The notes under the pieces: model-generated
What the model saw: only the letters and a program-made list of their open reading frames with translations
The model's database searches: none
Told to the model about the DNA's origin: nothing
Shown: positions 43,680-53,245 of the stretch, piece after piece
Layout of the letters: the number at the start of each line of letters is the position of its first letter
Position numbering within the stretch: the stretch's first letter is position 1
NCBI GenBank assembly: GCA_024683935.1
Contig: JAIKXV010000089.1
Coordinates: forward strand, 1 to 59,337
Length of the DNA stretch: 59,337 bases
Origin: Lachnospiraceae bacterium
GTDB taxonomy: Bacteria; Bacillota_A; Clostridia; Lachnospirales; Lachnospiraceae
Reading direction: 5' to 3'
Program-made: the position numbers and the translations under genes

Positions 43680-46211
43680 ATGAAAGACAGTCTGATAAAA
43701 GCGGCGATATTCCTGCTTTCCTTTGTAATATCGCTTATAATCATAAGCTCGGTCATGAACCGCGGCACGACGGACATGACGGTGGAGATGGGAGAAGCCA
43801 CTCTTCCCGTTGTTTCCATTGTGGACGGGGAACGGCTTATTAACCGTATGTACGGTGTGAAAAGTTCTGTGGAGCCCAATATGATGAGGGATACCCTGAC
43901 TCCTTTAAATGAAGGAAGGAGTCTGGATATCCATATCGATAAATATGATAACCGCCTGAAAGAGGTGGCCTACGAGGTCAGATCCCTTGATGCGGAAAGG
44001 CTGATCGAGGACACGGAGATACTGGATTATCTGGAAAATGACGACACCATTGAGGCAAAGCTTCATATAAAGGATCTGATAAGCGACGGAAAGGAGTACA
44101 TTCTTGCGGTCAGGCTCACAAATGAGCAGGGTCAGAAGATCTACTACTATACCAGGATTATTTATGATGATTCCCTTCATGAAAAGGAGATCCTGGATTT
44201 TGTCCGGGACTTTACCGACAAAACCTTTGATAAAACGGCAGCCCGCTCCCTTACCACCTATTTGGAAAGTGATTCTTCCGGAGACAATTCCTCTTATTAC
44301 TACGTGGATATTCATTCCAGCTTTGACCAGATAACATACGGAAACCTGTCTCCCGAAAAGCCGGAATATGTAATGACGGAGGTTCTGGAAATGGACCGCT
44401 CCACGGCTTCCCTCAGGAACAGATTCCTTATAGTTAGGGAGAGCGGCGGAGAAAAGATTTTTTATGATGTAAGCGAATATTTCAGGGTGCGTTATACAGA
44501 GAAGAGGATATACCTGCTGAACTATGAGAGAAAGATGGAGCAGGTCTTCGATCCCGATTCCGGAGATGCATTCGTAAGCGATAAGGTTATCCTCGGGATT
44601 TCGGATCCTAACGTCATGATGATGGAAAATGAGGACGGAGGAGTCATTGCCTTTGTGCAGAACGGCTCCCTGTATGCCTTCAGGAATACCGATTCAAAGG
44701 CGGTACGTATATTCTCCTTCTTTGAAAAGGGGGATGACGATGAAAGAAACCGGAATGATGACCATGGTATAAAGATCCTTCAGGTCGATGAGGCGGGAAA
44801 TGTTCATTTCCTGCTCTACGGATATATGAACAGAGGACGTCATGAGGGAGAGATAGGTATATCCGCCTATTACTTCAACAGCGCCCTGAATCAGATAGAA
44901 GAAGAGGTATATATTCCCTATACCCGTTCCTATCAGTTCCTGAGATATGAGGTGGAGAAACTGTCCTATTCTCCGGACGGCAATCATCTGTATCTGTACC
45001 TGATGGGCAGGCTTATCGATGTGCATTTGGATACAAAAACCGTCTCTGTTATGGCGGGCAATATTTTCTTTGATTCCTTTGTGGTTTCAAAGAGCGGACG
45101 TACTGCGGCCTGGCAGGCTAAAAACGATTCCGGAATATTTGTATGCGACTTTAACGACGGAAATATACGTGAGATCCTGGGAGATCCGGGGATAACCATC
45201 AGAGCCCTGGGCTTCCTCGGCGAGGATCTGGTGTACGGCTCCTCAACGGGAGAGCATTCCATAGAAAGCCCGATAGGAATTACCATGGACGCCATGGAAG
45301 AGATATATATAGAGAATAATGAAGGAGAGATCTTAAAGACCTATTCAAAGGAAGGTATCTATATCACAGGCGTGGATGTAAAGAAGGATGAGATCACCCT
45401 CGCCCGCATCACGATGGATGAAGAAGGAGTAAGCGGGAATTTCCTGAGTATAGAGCCCGACATGATAGTCGATAACGATCCGGAAGCAGGGGACAGGAAC
45501 GCCGTGATCACCGTTGCCACCGAGGAACTGGAGACAATCGTTGAAATAGCCCTTGCCGGCCATATCAATAATTCCTCTGTCCATGTGGTGACTCCGAAGG
45601 AAGTGCTCTTTGAGGGAGAGAGAAATCTGGCTCTCGAAGAGGCAGAAGACAATACCAAAACCCTTATCGTGTATTCCAGAGGAGGTATAGACGGAATATA
45701 TGAGTCTGCCTACAAGGCAGTAAGTCTGGCCGATGAAAGAGGGGGAGTGGTTGTGAAGCCCTCCGGCAGATATATCTGGCAGAAGGGTAACCGTGCTTTG
45801 GAAAAGGAACTGAAAGATATTTCTGAACCGCCTGTTTCGGAGACCCAGGGAGAGCAGTTCACCACAGTTTTGTCAGCGATTTTCAGCCACGAAGGCATCA
45901 CCGAGGATAATGAAGATATAGGAAGCTATAGCGGAACCCTCACCGAGATCATCGACCGGGAGATAGACGGGGCCGATGCCCTGGAGCTCGGTGGATGCTC
46001 CCTGAACTCAGTGCTCTACTATGTAAGCCAGGGACGGCCTGTGGTTGCCGAGGTTGAAGGGGGAAACATAGTCATGATCATAGGCTATGACCTGAAGAAT
46101 ACGCTGATCTTTGATCCCTCTACCGGGAGCATATACAAAAAGGGAATGAATGACAGTACGGAATGGTTCGGATCCCACGGAAACGAATTTGTATCATATG
46201 TCATCGGATGA
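43680..46211 (+). CDS. Large exported protein with beta-propeller-like middle and degenerate C39-like C-terminus
   Basis: 843 residues; not a named family. An N-terminal membrane helix (about 8-26) is followed by a long extracellular region. Residues about 245-560 are rich in regularly spaced beta strands with turns such as SPDGNHLYLYL and SKSGRTAAWQAK, like WD/YVTN-type propellers. The C-terminal ~150 residues resemble a papain/C39-like domain (GGCSLNSVLYYVSQGRPVVAEVEGGNIVMIIGYD ... LIFDPSTG). The usual catalytic His before V-x-I-x-G-Y-D is absent and the Cys is not in the canonical position, so the domain is probably inactive. Start: AAGG about 7 nt upstream. The last 18 nt overlap queT on the other strand. 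Confidence 0.75.
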   Translation: MKDSLIKAAIFLLSFVISLIIISSVMNRGTTDMTVEMGEATLPVVSIVDGERLINRMYGVKSSVEPNMMRDTLTPLNEGRSLDIHIDKYDNRLKEVAYEVRSLDAERLIEDTEILDYLENDDTIEAKLHIKDLISDGKEYILAVRLTNEQGQKIYYYTRIIYDDSLHEKEILDFVRDFTDKTFDKTAARSLTTYLESDSSGDNSSYYYVDIHSSFDQITYGNLSPEKPEYVMTEVLEMDRSTASLRNRFLIVRESGGEKIFYDVSEYFRVRYTEKRIYLLNYERKMEQVFDPDSGDAFVSDKVILGISDPNVMMMENEDGGVIAFVQNGSLYAFRNTDSKAVRIFSFFEKGDDDERNRNDDHGIKILQVDEAGNVHFLLYGYMNRGRHEGEIGISAYYFNSALNQIEEEVYIPYTRSYQFLRYEVEKLSYSPDGNHLYLYLMGRLIDVHLDTKTVSVMAGNIFFDSFVVSKSGRTAAWQAKNDSGIFVCDFNDGNIREILGDPGITIRALGFLGEDLVYGSSTGEHSIESPIGITMDAMEEIYIENNEGEILKTYSKEGIYITGVDVKKDEITLARITMDEEGVSGNFLSIEPDMIVDNDPEAGDRNAVITVATEELETIVEIALAGHINNSSVHVVTPKEVLFEGERNLALEEAEDNTKTLIVYSRGGIDGIYESAYKAVSLADERGGVVVKPSGRYIWQKGNRALEKELKDISEPPVSETQGEQFTTVLSAIFSHEGITEDNEDIGSYSGTLTEIIDREIDGADALELGGCSLNSVLYYVSQGRPVVAEVEGGNIVMIIGYDLKNTLIFDPSTGSIYKKGMNDSTEWFGSHGNEFVSYVIG

Positions 46212-46724
46212 GGGATCGGCAGGATCCGGCTGGGGGAAGAGAGTGTCCCGTACGGGAAAAAGAGCGTGATATAAGATCATGCCTATAAAGCCGCAGGAAA
46301 TAATCTCTCCGATTCCCACAGTCAGCATGAAAAAGGGAATGCTGTCCGGGATGTTATATACATATCTCAAAACAAAGGGAACTATCAGGGTATTTGCGAT
46401 TATCGGAGGAAGAGGCGCTAAGAAACGTGACTTCTTTCTCAGAAGATAAGTGCCGACAGCTCCGATAAGGGTGGCAATACTTCCGAAAATCACATCAAAA
46501 GGGGCGCAACCGGTTATCAGGTTGCTGATAAGACAGCCCACAAAAAGCCCCGGTACTGCCGCATTGGTAAATACCGGGAGTATGGTCAGAGCTTCCGAGA
46601 TCCTTACCTGGATAACCCCGCTTGCAAGATTGAATGCTGAAATTACAACTGTCAGAACCACATATATGGCGGCTATCATGGCAGCCTGGGTGATCCGCAG
46701 AACGCTTACCGGCGATTTCTTCAT
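46194..46724 (-). CDS. queT: QueT-family transporter (ECF S-component for queuosine precursor)
   Basis: 176 residues, about six membrane helices. QueT signature: AAMIAAIYVVLTVVISAFNLASGVIQVRISEALTILPVF, followed by GCLISNLITGCAPFDVIFGSIATLIGA and LPPIIANTLIVPFVLRY. QueT acts as the substrate-binding component of an ECF transporter for preQ1 or related bases. It begins 4 nt after the prs stop, so expression is coupled; no preQ1 riboswitch precedes it. The 3' end overlaps the converging gene by 18 nt. Confidence 0.93.
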   Translation of the reverse strand: MKKSPVSVLRITQAAMIAAIYVVLTVVISAFNLASGVIQVRISEALTILPVFTNAAVPGLFVGCLISNLITGCAPFDVIFGSIATLIGAVGTYLLRKKSRFLAPLPPIIANTLIVPFVLRYVYNIPDSIPFFMLTVGIGEIISCGFIGMILYHALFPVRDTLFPQPDPADPSSDDI

Positions 46725-46727
46725 TAA

Positions 46728-47912
46728 TTAAACTTCTCCGTTTCTGTATCTTGCCACAAGGGACTGTATCCTGGTATTGGGATTCAGGAGGTCGCTTATG
46801 GATGAATCGTGATTCAGGGTATCAATGATAAAAGCAATGTATTTGCTCATGTCACAGGAGATATACCATTCTTTTTCCAAAACCTCCGGGGACTGGTAAA
46901 TGCAGTTTGTGGTGAGAACCCTGTAGATCAGACCGCTCTCATAGGCTTCGTCAAAGCTCTTAAGACCTGAGGTAAAGAGACCGAAGGTGGACATTATAAA
47001 TATCCTGCCGGCCTTTCTCTCCTTCAGCTGCTTTGCCACATCCAGGACGCTGTCTCCCGAGGAGATCATGTCGTCCACCACCAGCATATCCTTTCCTTCC
47101 ACTGAGGATCCCAGGAATTCATGGGCAACTATGGGATTCTTTCCGTTTATGATACGGGTATAGTCACGTCTCTTGTAGAACATGCCCATATCGAGTCCTA
47201 AAACATTGGCTAAATAGATCGCTCTCTTCATGCCGCCTTCATCCGGGCTGATGACCATCATATGATCAGAATCGATCTGCAGATCCTTTACGTTATAAAG
47301 AAGCCCCTTCATAAACTGATATGCGGGCTGAATCGTCTCAAAACCGTGGAGAGGGATGGCGTTCTGCACCCTGGCGTCGTGGGCGTCAAAGGTAATGATA
47401 TTGTCCACGCCCATCCGAACCAGCTCCTGCAGGGCAAGCGCACAGTCTAAGGATTCCCTGGAGCTCCTCTTATGCTGCCGTCCTTCATACAGGAAAGGCA
47501 TGATCACCGTGAGTCTCCTGGCTTTTCCGCCCACAGCGGCGATGATCCTTTTAAGATCCTGAAAGTGGTCATCCGGAGACATGTGATTCTCATGACCGCA
47601 GAGAGAATAGGTAAGGCTGTAATTGCAGATATCGCAGAGGAGGAAGAGATCCATTCCTCTTATGGACTCATTTATCGTGCCCTTTGCCTCTCCGGTGCCG
47701 AAGCGGGAAATGGAGGTGTTTATTATGTAGGAATCCCTCTGATAGCCCTGAAAGATCAGGGAACCCTTGTGCTCATTTTCCCTTTCGGTACGCCAGGCCA
47801 CGAGATATTTGTCCACTTTCTTTCCCATGTCCATACAGCCTTCAACAGGTATCACACCGAGCTTTCCGACAGGAATGCTCTCCAGTTTTCTTTTACCCTC
47901 ATGAACAGGCAT
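46728..47912 (-). CDS. prs: Ribose-phosphate pyrophosphokinase (long PRPP synthase)
   Basis: 394 residues, longer than typical Prs (about 315). Makes PRPP from ribose 5-phosphate and ATP. PRPP motif: LVVDDMISSGDSVLDVAKQL. Also present are GKARRLTVIMPFLYEGRQHKRSSRESLDCA (flexible loop), FDAHDARVQNAIP and VISPDEGGMKRA. The extra residues are an N-terminal extension of about 60 residues and a short C-terminal tail. GAGGTAAG precedes the ATG. It lies in an operon with DnaC-like and DnaD proteins, an unusual place for a nucleotide-precursor enzyme. Confidence 0.92.
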   Translation of the reverse strand: MPVHEGKRKLESIPVGKLGVIPVEGCMDMGKKVDKYLVAWRTERENEHKGSLIFQGYQRDSYIINTSISRFGTGEAKGTINESIRGMDLFLLCDICNYSLTYSLCGHENHMSPDDHFQDLKRIIAAVGGKARRLTVIMPFLYEGRQHKRSSRESLDCALALQELVRMGVDNIITFDAHDARVQNAIPLHGFETIQPAYQFMKGLLYNVKDLQIDSDHMMVISPDEGGMKRAIYLANVLGLDMGMFYKRRDYTRIINGKNPIVAHEFLGSSVEGKDMLVVDDMISSGDSVLDVAKQLKERKAGRIFIMSTFGLFTSGLKSFDEAYESGLIYRVLTTNCIYQSPEVLEKEWYISCDMSKYIAFIIDTLNHDSSISDLLNPNTRIQSLVARYRNGEV

Positions 47913-47917
47913 GATAC

Positions 47918-48868
47918 TTACCTCTTTTCTTTCATGCGGAGGTCTTCACCTCTGAAATAATACAGTTCATAGTTGCCGATGATCCGTGAAAGAGATCTCT
48001 CGGAATATATATCCTTAATGCTCTCTAAGGACAGATTGCTGGAAATGATCGTGGGTTTTTTGCGGATCCCGCGTTCATTCAGTATGTTGAAAAGCTGTCC
48101 CGCCACAAAGGAATTGGTATTCTCGGTGCCGAGATCGTCTATTATCAGAAGATCCGACTCGTAAATATTCGAAAAGAAACTGCTCTTATCCTCAATGTCC
48201 GGATGCCCGAAGACATTATCGGCAATGAGGGAAAAAAGCCTGAACGCCGAGAAATAGACCACACTGAATCCGTGGTCTAAAAGCTCCTTTGCGATACAGT
48301 TCGTAAGGAAGGTCTTTCCGCTTCCCACACTACCTAAGAATAACATATTGCGGGAAGTGTCGGCAAATGAATTTACAAAATCCCGGGCTGCATTATAGAC
48401 TTTTTCCATATCAGGGCGTACGTCCCGGGAAAAACGGTCAAGGTCGCAGGTGTCGAAATTCTCACGCTTCAGGATGTCCCTGATATGCGACTGGAGATAC
48501 AGGGAATTTACGATCCTCTGACGGAGGCAGTGACACTTGCCGGTATCGGTAAAACCCGTATCCTTACAGTCGGGACAGTCGTATACGGGTTCCAGATAAT
48601 CGGCGGGAAAACCGGCGTTTTTTAGGAGAGAGGCCTTCTTTTCAGCCAGAAGATCCAGCTCCTCCTCCATCTGATAACGGGCATCCTCATCGCCTATTAT
48701 CATTTTCCGGCCATAGAAAGAAGCCACTTCAGCGGCTTTTATTTCCAGTTCCCTGTACTCCGGCAGCTTTTCGGTGACTTCCTTTTTTCTCTTTTCTTCT
48801 GTCAGGGAGTTTCTCTCCCTTATTTCCTCATACTCCGCCAGGATATCGCGGAAATCCGTTTCAGTCAT
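47918..48868 (-). CDS. DnaC/DnaI-like helicase-loader ATPase
   Basis: 316 residues. N-terminal helical region (about 1-95), then a zinc-finger-like segment with CPDC and CHC (near residues 110-127), then the AAA+ core. Walker A is GSVGSGKTFLTN at about residues 182-193, Walker B is LLIIDDLGTE, and the arginine-rich C-terminal ERSLSRIIGNYE serves as sensor 2/finger. Equivalent to DnaI/DnaC loaders of the replicative helicase. It begins 14 nt after dnaD; prs follows after 5 nt. Confidence 0.9.
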   Translation of the reverse strand: MTETDFRDILAEYEEIRERNSLTEEKRKKEVTEKLPEYRELEIKAAEVASFYGRKMIIGDEDARYQMEEELDLLAEKKASLLKNAGFPADYLEPVYDCPDCKDTGFTDTGKCHCLRQRIVNSLYLQSHIRDILKRENFDTCDLDRFSRDVRPDMEKVYNAARDFVNSFADTSRNMLFLGSVGSGKTFLTNCIAKELLDHGFSVVYFSAFRLFSLIADNVFGHPDIEDKSSFFSNIYESDLLIIDDLGTENTNSFVAGQLFNILNERGIRKKPTIISSNLSLESIKDIYSERSLSRIIGNYELYYFRGEDLRMKEKR

Positions 48869-48882
48869 GATAAAAAAATACC

Positions 48883-49974
48883 TTAGTTTCTGGCAAACTT
48901 CTTTTCAAGCTCAGAGAAGTCGTAATCTCTTTCGCTGAAATTCTGGAACTTCATTGTGGAGCCGGATCTCGAAGCGCTGTCTGTTCTGACAGCCTTTTCC
49001 TTCTTTGCCGCCTCGTGGGCCTTGTCCGCATCCTCTATATCGGAAAGCTTTGATATATTGTCCTTTTTCCAGCGCTGAAGGATGGAATCCGCATACTGGA
49101 AACTGGGCTTGGAAATGGCACTCATGGTGCGGTTCACGGCCTCTATTATGAGATCGGAAGAAAAGCCGTATTCATCTCTCCAGCGGCGTATATAGTCGAT
49201 CTCAACCTTGACCGGATTTCTGCCAGAAAGACCGAAGGCTTTCAATACATCATAATACTCCTTGCGGTTTACTCCGGTTTCGTAGCGGGCCTGCTCAACG
49301 GTGCGGACTCCTCTCTCGTCCCAGTCACGTCCGACGCTTTCGATATAGCGGATGTTCCTGTGGCCGGCGTTTACGCAGTACTCTATCAGATACTCAATAA
49401 GAGCGGCATCAAAGTGAAGATTGTCATAGAGATAGAGTATGGAATTCAGATCCGAAGAACTGAGGGTGCGTTTTAAATACTGCTCGGCAGTAAAAAGAAG
49501 GCCCTTCATTCCGGGGTTATTCCTGAATTCCTGCAGCTGCCCTGCGGGATAGAAAGGTCTCGCAGGAGCAGTATTGGATACGCCGGAGACGCCTGAAACG
49601 TCTGGCACACCCGGCGTATCCTTTTCTTCCATCACCCCGGATACCGACAGTGTGGAATTGTGCACAACAGGTTTCTCAACAACGTTAAGGCAGATCCCCT
49701 TAACGTTCCTGTTCTCATCATAATCAAGGGTGATGAGCCCCTGTTTGTCCCAGTATATAAGCGAACGGATAATGTCCCGTTCGGTATAGTTGAAGCGGTC
49801 CGCGATCAGGGGCAGGGATATGTCCTTTCCTGATGAAACGGAACGAAGGAGATACAGATAGATCTTTATCTGGGCTTCGTTGGCATTGGTCATGAAGTGG
49901 TCGATAAAGTGGTTCGATACCTTGGTATGGCCATTGCTGCCGCTTTCATAAAGTGATATGCTTTCGCCTTCCAA
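48883..49974 (-). CDS. dnaD: DnaD-domain replication initiation protein
   Basis: 363 residues. An N-terminal winged helix (about 15-95: FIDHFMTNANEAQIKIYLYLLRSV) is followed by a linker and two DnaD/DnaB_2 domains (about 160-225: LSSSDLNSILYLYDNLHFDAALIEYLIEYC; and 245-310: EIDYIRRWRDEYGFSSDLIIEAVNRTM). In Bacillus, DnaD works with DnaB and DnaI to load DnaC helicase. The start is a TTG preceded by GGGAGAG at about 12 nt. It leads the dnaD-dnaC-prs-queT operon, with an extended -10 promoter upstream. Confidence 0.9.
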   Translation of the reverse strand: MEGESISLYESGSNGHTKVSNHFIDHFMTNANEAQIKIYLYLLRSVSSGKDISLPLIADRFNYTERDIIRSLIYWDKQGLITLDYDENRNVKGICLNVVEKPVVHNSTLSVSGVMEEKDTPGVPDVSGVSGVSNTAPARPFYPAGQLQEFRNNPGMKGLLFTAEQYLKRTLSSSDLNSILYLYDNLHFDAALIEYLIEYCVNAGHRNIRYIESVGRDWDERGVRTVEQARYETGVNRKEYYDVLKAFGLSGRNPVKVEIDYIRRWRDEYGFSSDLIIEAVNRTMSAISKPSFQYADSILQRWKKDNISKLSDIEDADKAHEAAKKEKAVRTDSASRSGSTMKFQNFSERDYDFSELEKKFARN

Positions 49975-50040
49975 ATTTTTTCTCTCCCGGTTCTAAATAG
50001 TGATCCGGTATTTTTAATATCCGAATCATTTTCAAGGCGG

Positions 50041-50070
50041 ATTATAACATGTCAAAGGAATGGATTTCAA
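50041..50070 (-). promoter_or_regulatory. Promoter of the dnaD operon
   Basis: On the minus strand TTGAAA (50070-50065), 18 bp, TGT-TATAAT (extended -10, 50046-50041). The leader is about 60 nt. Confidence 0.65.
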
Positions 50071-50085
50071 TGCCCCGAACGTCGT

Positions 50086-50111
50086 AAAACCCCGATAAAA
50101 TCGGGGTTTTT
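50086..50111 (-). terminator. Terminator downstream of murC (bidirectional shape)
   Basis: AAAACCCCGAT-AAA-ATCGGGGTTTTT, an 8-bp GC stem flanked by A/T runs, ends the murC transcript just before the dnaD promoter. Confidence 0.9.
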
Positions 50112-50148
50112 GCGATGATGTGAATATGGTGGATATTGTGGAAAAGTG

Positions 50149-51528
50149 CTATTTTAAAAGCCGGTCTCCGATTTTATACACGTCTCCCGCCCCCATAGTT
50201 ATTAACAAATCTCCGTGGATACAATTTTCTTTCAAAAAATTTTCGATTTTTTCGAAAGAATCGAAATAGCGGGCGTTATGGCCGCGGGCGCTGATTTCGT
50301 CTGCCAGGATTTTGGAGCTTACCCCTAAGGTATCCGTTTCTCTGGCGGCATAGATATCTGCGAGCACTACCTCGTCTGCCGCAGACAGAACCTCTGCGAA
50401 CTCCGGAAGGAGAGCCTTCGTCCTGGTATAGGTGTGGGGCTGGAAAACACACCACAGCTTGTTATATCTGCATTTTTTTGCAGCGGCAAGAGAAGCAGCT
50501 ATTTCCGTAGGGTGATGGGCATAATCGTCTATCACCCGGACGCCGTTAAAGCTGCCTTTATACTGGAATCTCCGGTCCACGCCGCGGAATTCCGAAAGCG
50601 CAGCCAGGATATGTTTGCCGTCTATCCCCATTGCAAAGGCGGAAGCCGCTGCCGCACAGGCGTTTCCTATATTGTGTTCACCCGGGATCTTCAGGCTGAT
50701 GCTGCCGACTGCCTCACCGCCGTGATTCAGGGTAAAGGAAGCGCAGGCCAGATCATTAAAGCTGATATCGGTGGGGTAATAGTCATAGCGGGAGTCGGGA
50801 CCGTAGGTTACGATATTGCATTTCAGTCCTTCAGTCACAATGTCAAAGCCCTTGGTTTCACCGTTTATGATGAGAGTGCCGTCATCCGGCAGGAGGGCTG
50901 CAAATTTATGGAAGGAATTCTGTATATCCCGGAGATCCTTAAAGAAGTCCAGATGATCCTCGTCAACATTCAGGATCACCCCCACGGTGGGGAAGAATGA
51001 AAGAAAGCTGTTGGTGTATTCACAGGCTTCCGTCACGAAGAAGTCCTGTTTTCCCACGCGGAAATTGCCGCCTATGCTTTTCAGCATCCCGCCGATAGAA
51101 AGGGTGGGATCCGTATCCGCTTTCAGCAGGATCTCGGAGAGCATGGATGTGGTGGTGGTCTTTCCGTGGGTTCCGGCAACGGCGGCGCTGACCTTGTAGC
51201 GTTTCATCAGCTGTCCCAGGAAATCCGCCCGGGTGAGAGCCGGGATATTTCTCTTTCTCACCTCCATGAGCTCCGGATTGTCCTCGTGGATAGCGGCCGT
51301 ATAGATCACGATGTCGATGTCATCATTGATATTGGAAGCAGCCTGGGGAAAGGATATGTGGGCGCCGAGCCTCGTAAGTGAATCCGTAAGTTCGCTTTCG
51401 GCCATATCTGAACCGGAAACGCGGAAACCCTCGGACAGCAGGAGCTCTGCCAGGCCGCTCATGCTGATGCCCCCTATCCCTATAAAATGGAAGAGGGTGG
51501 CTTTATTATTAAAATCCACAGTAAGCAT
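50149..51528 (-). CDS. murC: UDP-N-acetylmuramate--L-alanine ligase
   Basis: Adds the first L-Ala of the peptidoglycan stem peptide; cytosolic Mur ligase. 459 residues. The N-terminal Rossmann motif is HFIGIGGISMSGLAELL. The ATP loop GTHGKTTTTSML is near residues 117-128. The central TEACEYTNSFLSFFP-NVDEDHLDFF and the C-terminal DDYAHHPTEI are Mur hallmarks. It is 20 nt after pth, so it is the last gene of glgC-glgD-pth-murC. Start: AGGGAGAT site before the ATG. Confidence 0.97.
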   Translation of the reverse strand: MLTVDFNNKATLFHFIGIGGISMSGLAELLLSEGFRVSGSDMAESELTDSLTRLGAHISFPQAASNINDDIDIVIYTAAIHEDNPELMEVRKRNIPALTRADFLGQLMKRYKVSAAVAGTHGKTTTTSMLSEILLKADTDPTLSIGGMLKSIGGNFRVGKQDFFVTEACEYTNSFLSFFPTVGVILNVDEDHLDFFKDLRDIQNSFHKFAALLPDDGTLIINGETKGFDIVTEGLKCNIVTYGPDSRYDYYPTDISFNDLACASFTLNHGGEAVGSISLKIPGEHNIGNACAAAASAFAMGIDGKHILAALSEFRGVDRRFQYKGSFNGVRVIDDYAHHPTEIAASLAAAKKCRYNKLWCVFQPHTYTRTKALLPEFAEVLSAADEVVLADIYAARETDTLGVSSKILADEISARGHNARYFDSFEKIENFLKENCIHGDLLITMGAGDVYKIGDRLLK

Positions 51529-51548
51529 ATTTATCTCCCTTTATCGAA

Positions 51549-52124
51549 TTATTGAAGGACCTTTTTATTATACTCATTCATGGCTTTTTCACAACTGTCC
51601 TTCATAATGCAGACAACGGCGTTTGCGGCGCGTATTTCCGCCTCGTCCACAAGCTCTCTTGATTCCGGATCGAAACGCGATAAAACCCAGTCGGCCAGGT
51701 CGTAGTTTTTCGGCTTTTCTCCAACGCCGATACGGACTCTTTTAAATCCGTCCGTTCCAATCTCAGAGATGATATCCTTCAGTCCGTTATGTCCGCCGGC
51801 GCTTCCGGAGGGTCTGACCCTTACTATCCCGGGATTTAGATTGATGTCATCTGATATGATGATCAGATCCGATGAGGCATCTGCCTTATAATATGAAAGA
51901 ACCTCCCGGATGGATTCTCCGGAAAGGTTCATGAAAGTAAGGGGCTTAACAAGGAGCACCTTTTCCCCCTCGATAAGCCCTTTTCCGCATATAGCCTTAT
52001 GTTTTTCAAAGTCCAGGGGAATACCGAATCTGTCTGCAAGTATATCCACGGTATCAAAGCCCACATTGTGCCTGGTGCCGCTGTACTTCGTCCCCGGATT
52101 CCCCAGTCCTGCTATGATATACAT
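51549..52124 (-). CDS. pth: Peptidyl-tRNA hydrolase
   Basis: 191 residues. Recycles tRNA from dropped-off peptidyl-tRNA. Catalytic His19 lies in SGTRHNVGFD. LGNPGTKYSGTRHN, KPLTFMNLSGESI, and SDDINLNPGIVRVRPSGSAGGHNGLKDI (with the conserved Asp and His) complete the family. Full length. The start shares its A with the glgD stop (a 1-nt overlap). Confidence 0.97.
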   Translation of the reverse strand: MYIIAGLGNPGTKYSGTRHNVGFDTVDILADRFGIPLDFEKHKAICGKGLIEGEKVLLVKPLTFMNLSGESIREVLSYYKADASSDLIIISDDINLNPGIVRVRPSGSAGGHNGLKDIISEIGTDGFKRVRIGVGEKPKNYDLADWVLSRFDPESRELVDEAEIRAANAVVCIMKDSCEKAMNEYNKKVLQ

Positions 52125-53242
52125 TATAAGAAGAACCTGTCACTCCGTTCTATGACTATCTGAACGCCGTTCTCACCCTTATAATAGGAATTCGCCCTTA
52201 TGGTGCCGTGGCTCTCCACGATACAGTTCTCTATATGGGTATTGTCACCGATATAGACATCATTCAGTATGATGGAGTTCTTGATATAACAGTTATTGCC
52301 AACGAACACTTTCTTAAAGAGCACCGAATCCTGCACGGTTCCGTTTATTATACAGCCGGAAGATGCAAGGGAATGATGAACCTGGCTCCCCACATTATAC
52401 TTCGCGGGCGGCAGGTCGTCCACCTTTGAGTAAACATCGGGATACTGGTTAAAGAAGTAATCCCTGACATCAGCCTTCAGGAAGTCCATGTTGGTCTGGA
52501 AATAGTCATTCACAGTGGCTATATTCTTCCAGTAGCTGTCGATCTTGTAGCCGTAAACTCTCTTCTGGTTCCTGTAACGTACCAGTATGTCGGATACGAA
52601 ATCGTGCCTGTCCTCTTCCTCTGCCTTTTCAATAAGCTCGATCAGCTGACGGCGGCGGATGATGTAGATACCGCAGGAAATGGTGCGTCCCTTGGCTTCC
52701 ACAGGCTTCTCTTCAAAGTCAATTATCCGCTGGTCTTCGTTCATTGTGACAACGCCGAAACGCTCCACCTTCTCGCTTTCCGGAAGCTCCTTGCAGACAA
52801 CGGTGATGTCAGCCTTCTTTGCAATGTGGTACTCCAGCACCTTATTGTAATTCATCTTGTAGACGCAGTCACCGGATGCGATTATCACATAGGGTTCATG
52901 ACTGTCCTTCAGGAAGGAGATGTTCTGATAGATGGAGTCCGCTGTTCCCCTTGACCAGAAGGAATGGTCGCTGGTCATGGAGGGCGTGAATACAAACAGA
53001 CCGCCCTGCTTACGTCCGAAATCCCACCATTTCGATGAGGAAAGATGCTGGGTCAGGGACTTCGCATTGTACTGGGTAAATACTCCCACCTTCTGAATGT
53101 GGGAATTGGTCATGTTACTCAAGGCAAAGTCTATGCCCCTGTAGCTGCCCGCAATGGGCATGGCCGCAATGGCGCGCTTCTTTGTAAGTTCCTTCATCCG
53201 GTGGTTATTGCCCCCGGCAAGAATAATACCTATCGCTCTCAT
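52124..53242 (-). CDS. glgD: Glucose-1-phosphate adenylyltransferase-like subunit GlgD
   Basis: 372 residues; nucleotidyl-transferase fold plus C-terminal left-handed beta-helix repeats (CIINGTVQDSVLFKKVFVGNNCYIKNSIILNDVYIGDNTHIENCIV). The N-terminal loop is GIILAGGNNHRMKELTKKRAIAAMPIAGSYRGIDFALSNMTNS, a variant of the GlgC loop. In Firmicutes GlgD raises GlgC activity but has little of its own. It lies 3 nt after glgC. Confidence 0.94.
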   Translation of the reverse strand: MRAIGIILAGGNNHRMKELTKKRAIAAMPIAGSYRGIDFALSNMTNSHIQKVGVFTQYNAKSLTQHLSSSKWWDFGRKQGGLFVFTPSMTSDHSFWSRGTADSIYQNISFLKDSHEPYVIIASGDCVYKMNYNKVLEYHIAKKADITVVCKELPESEKVERFGVVTMNEDQRIIDFEEKPVEAKGRTISCGIYIIRRRQLIELIEKAEEEDRHDFVSDILVRYRNQKRVYGYKIDSYWKNIATVNDYFQTNMDFLKADVRDYFFNQYPDVYSKVDDLPPAKYNVGSQVHHSLASSGCIINGTVQDSVLFKKVFVGNNCYIKNSIILNDVYIGDNTHIENCIVESHGTIRANSYYKGENGVQIVIERSDRFFL

Positions 53243-53245
53243 AGA

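Noticed and set aside
46724..46728. preQ1 riboswitch before queT
   Set aside because: Only about 3 nt separate queT from prs, so no leader exists.
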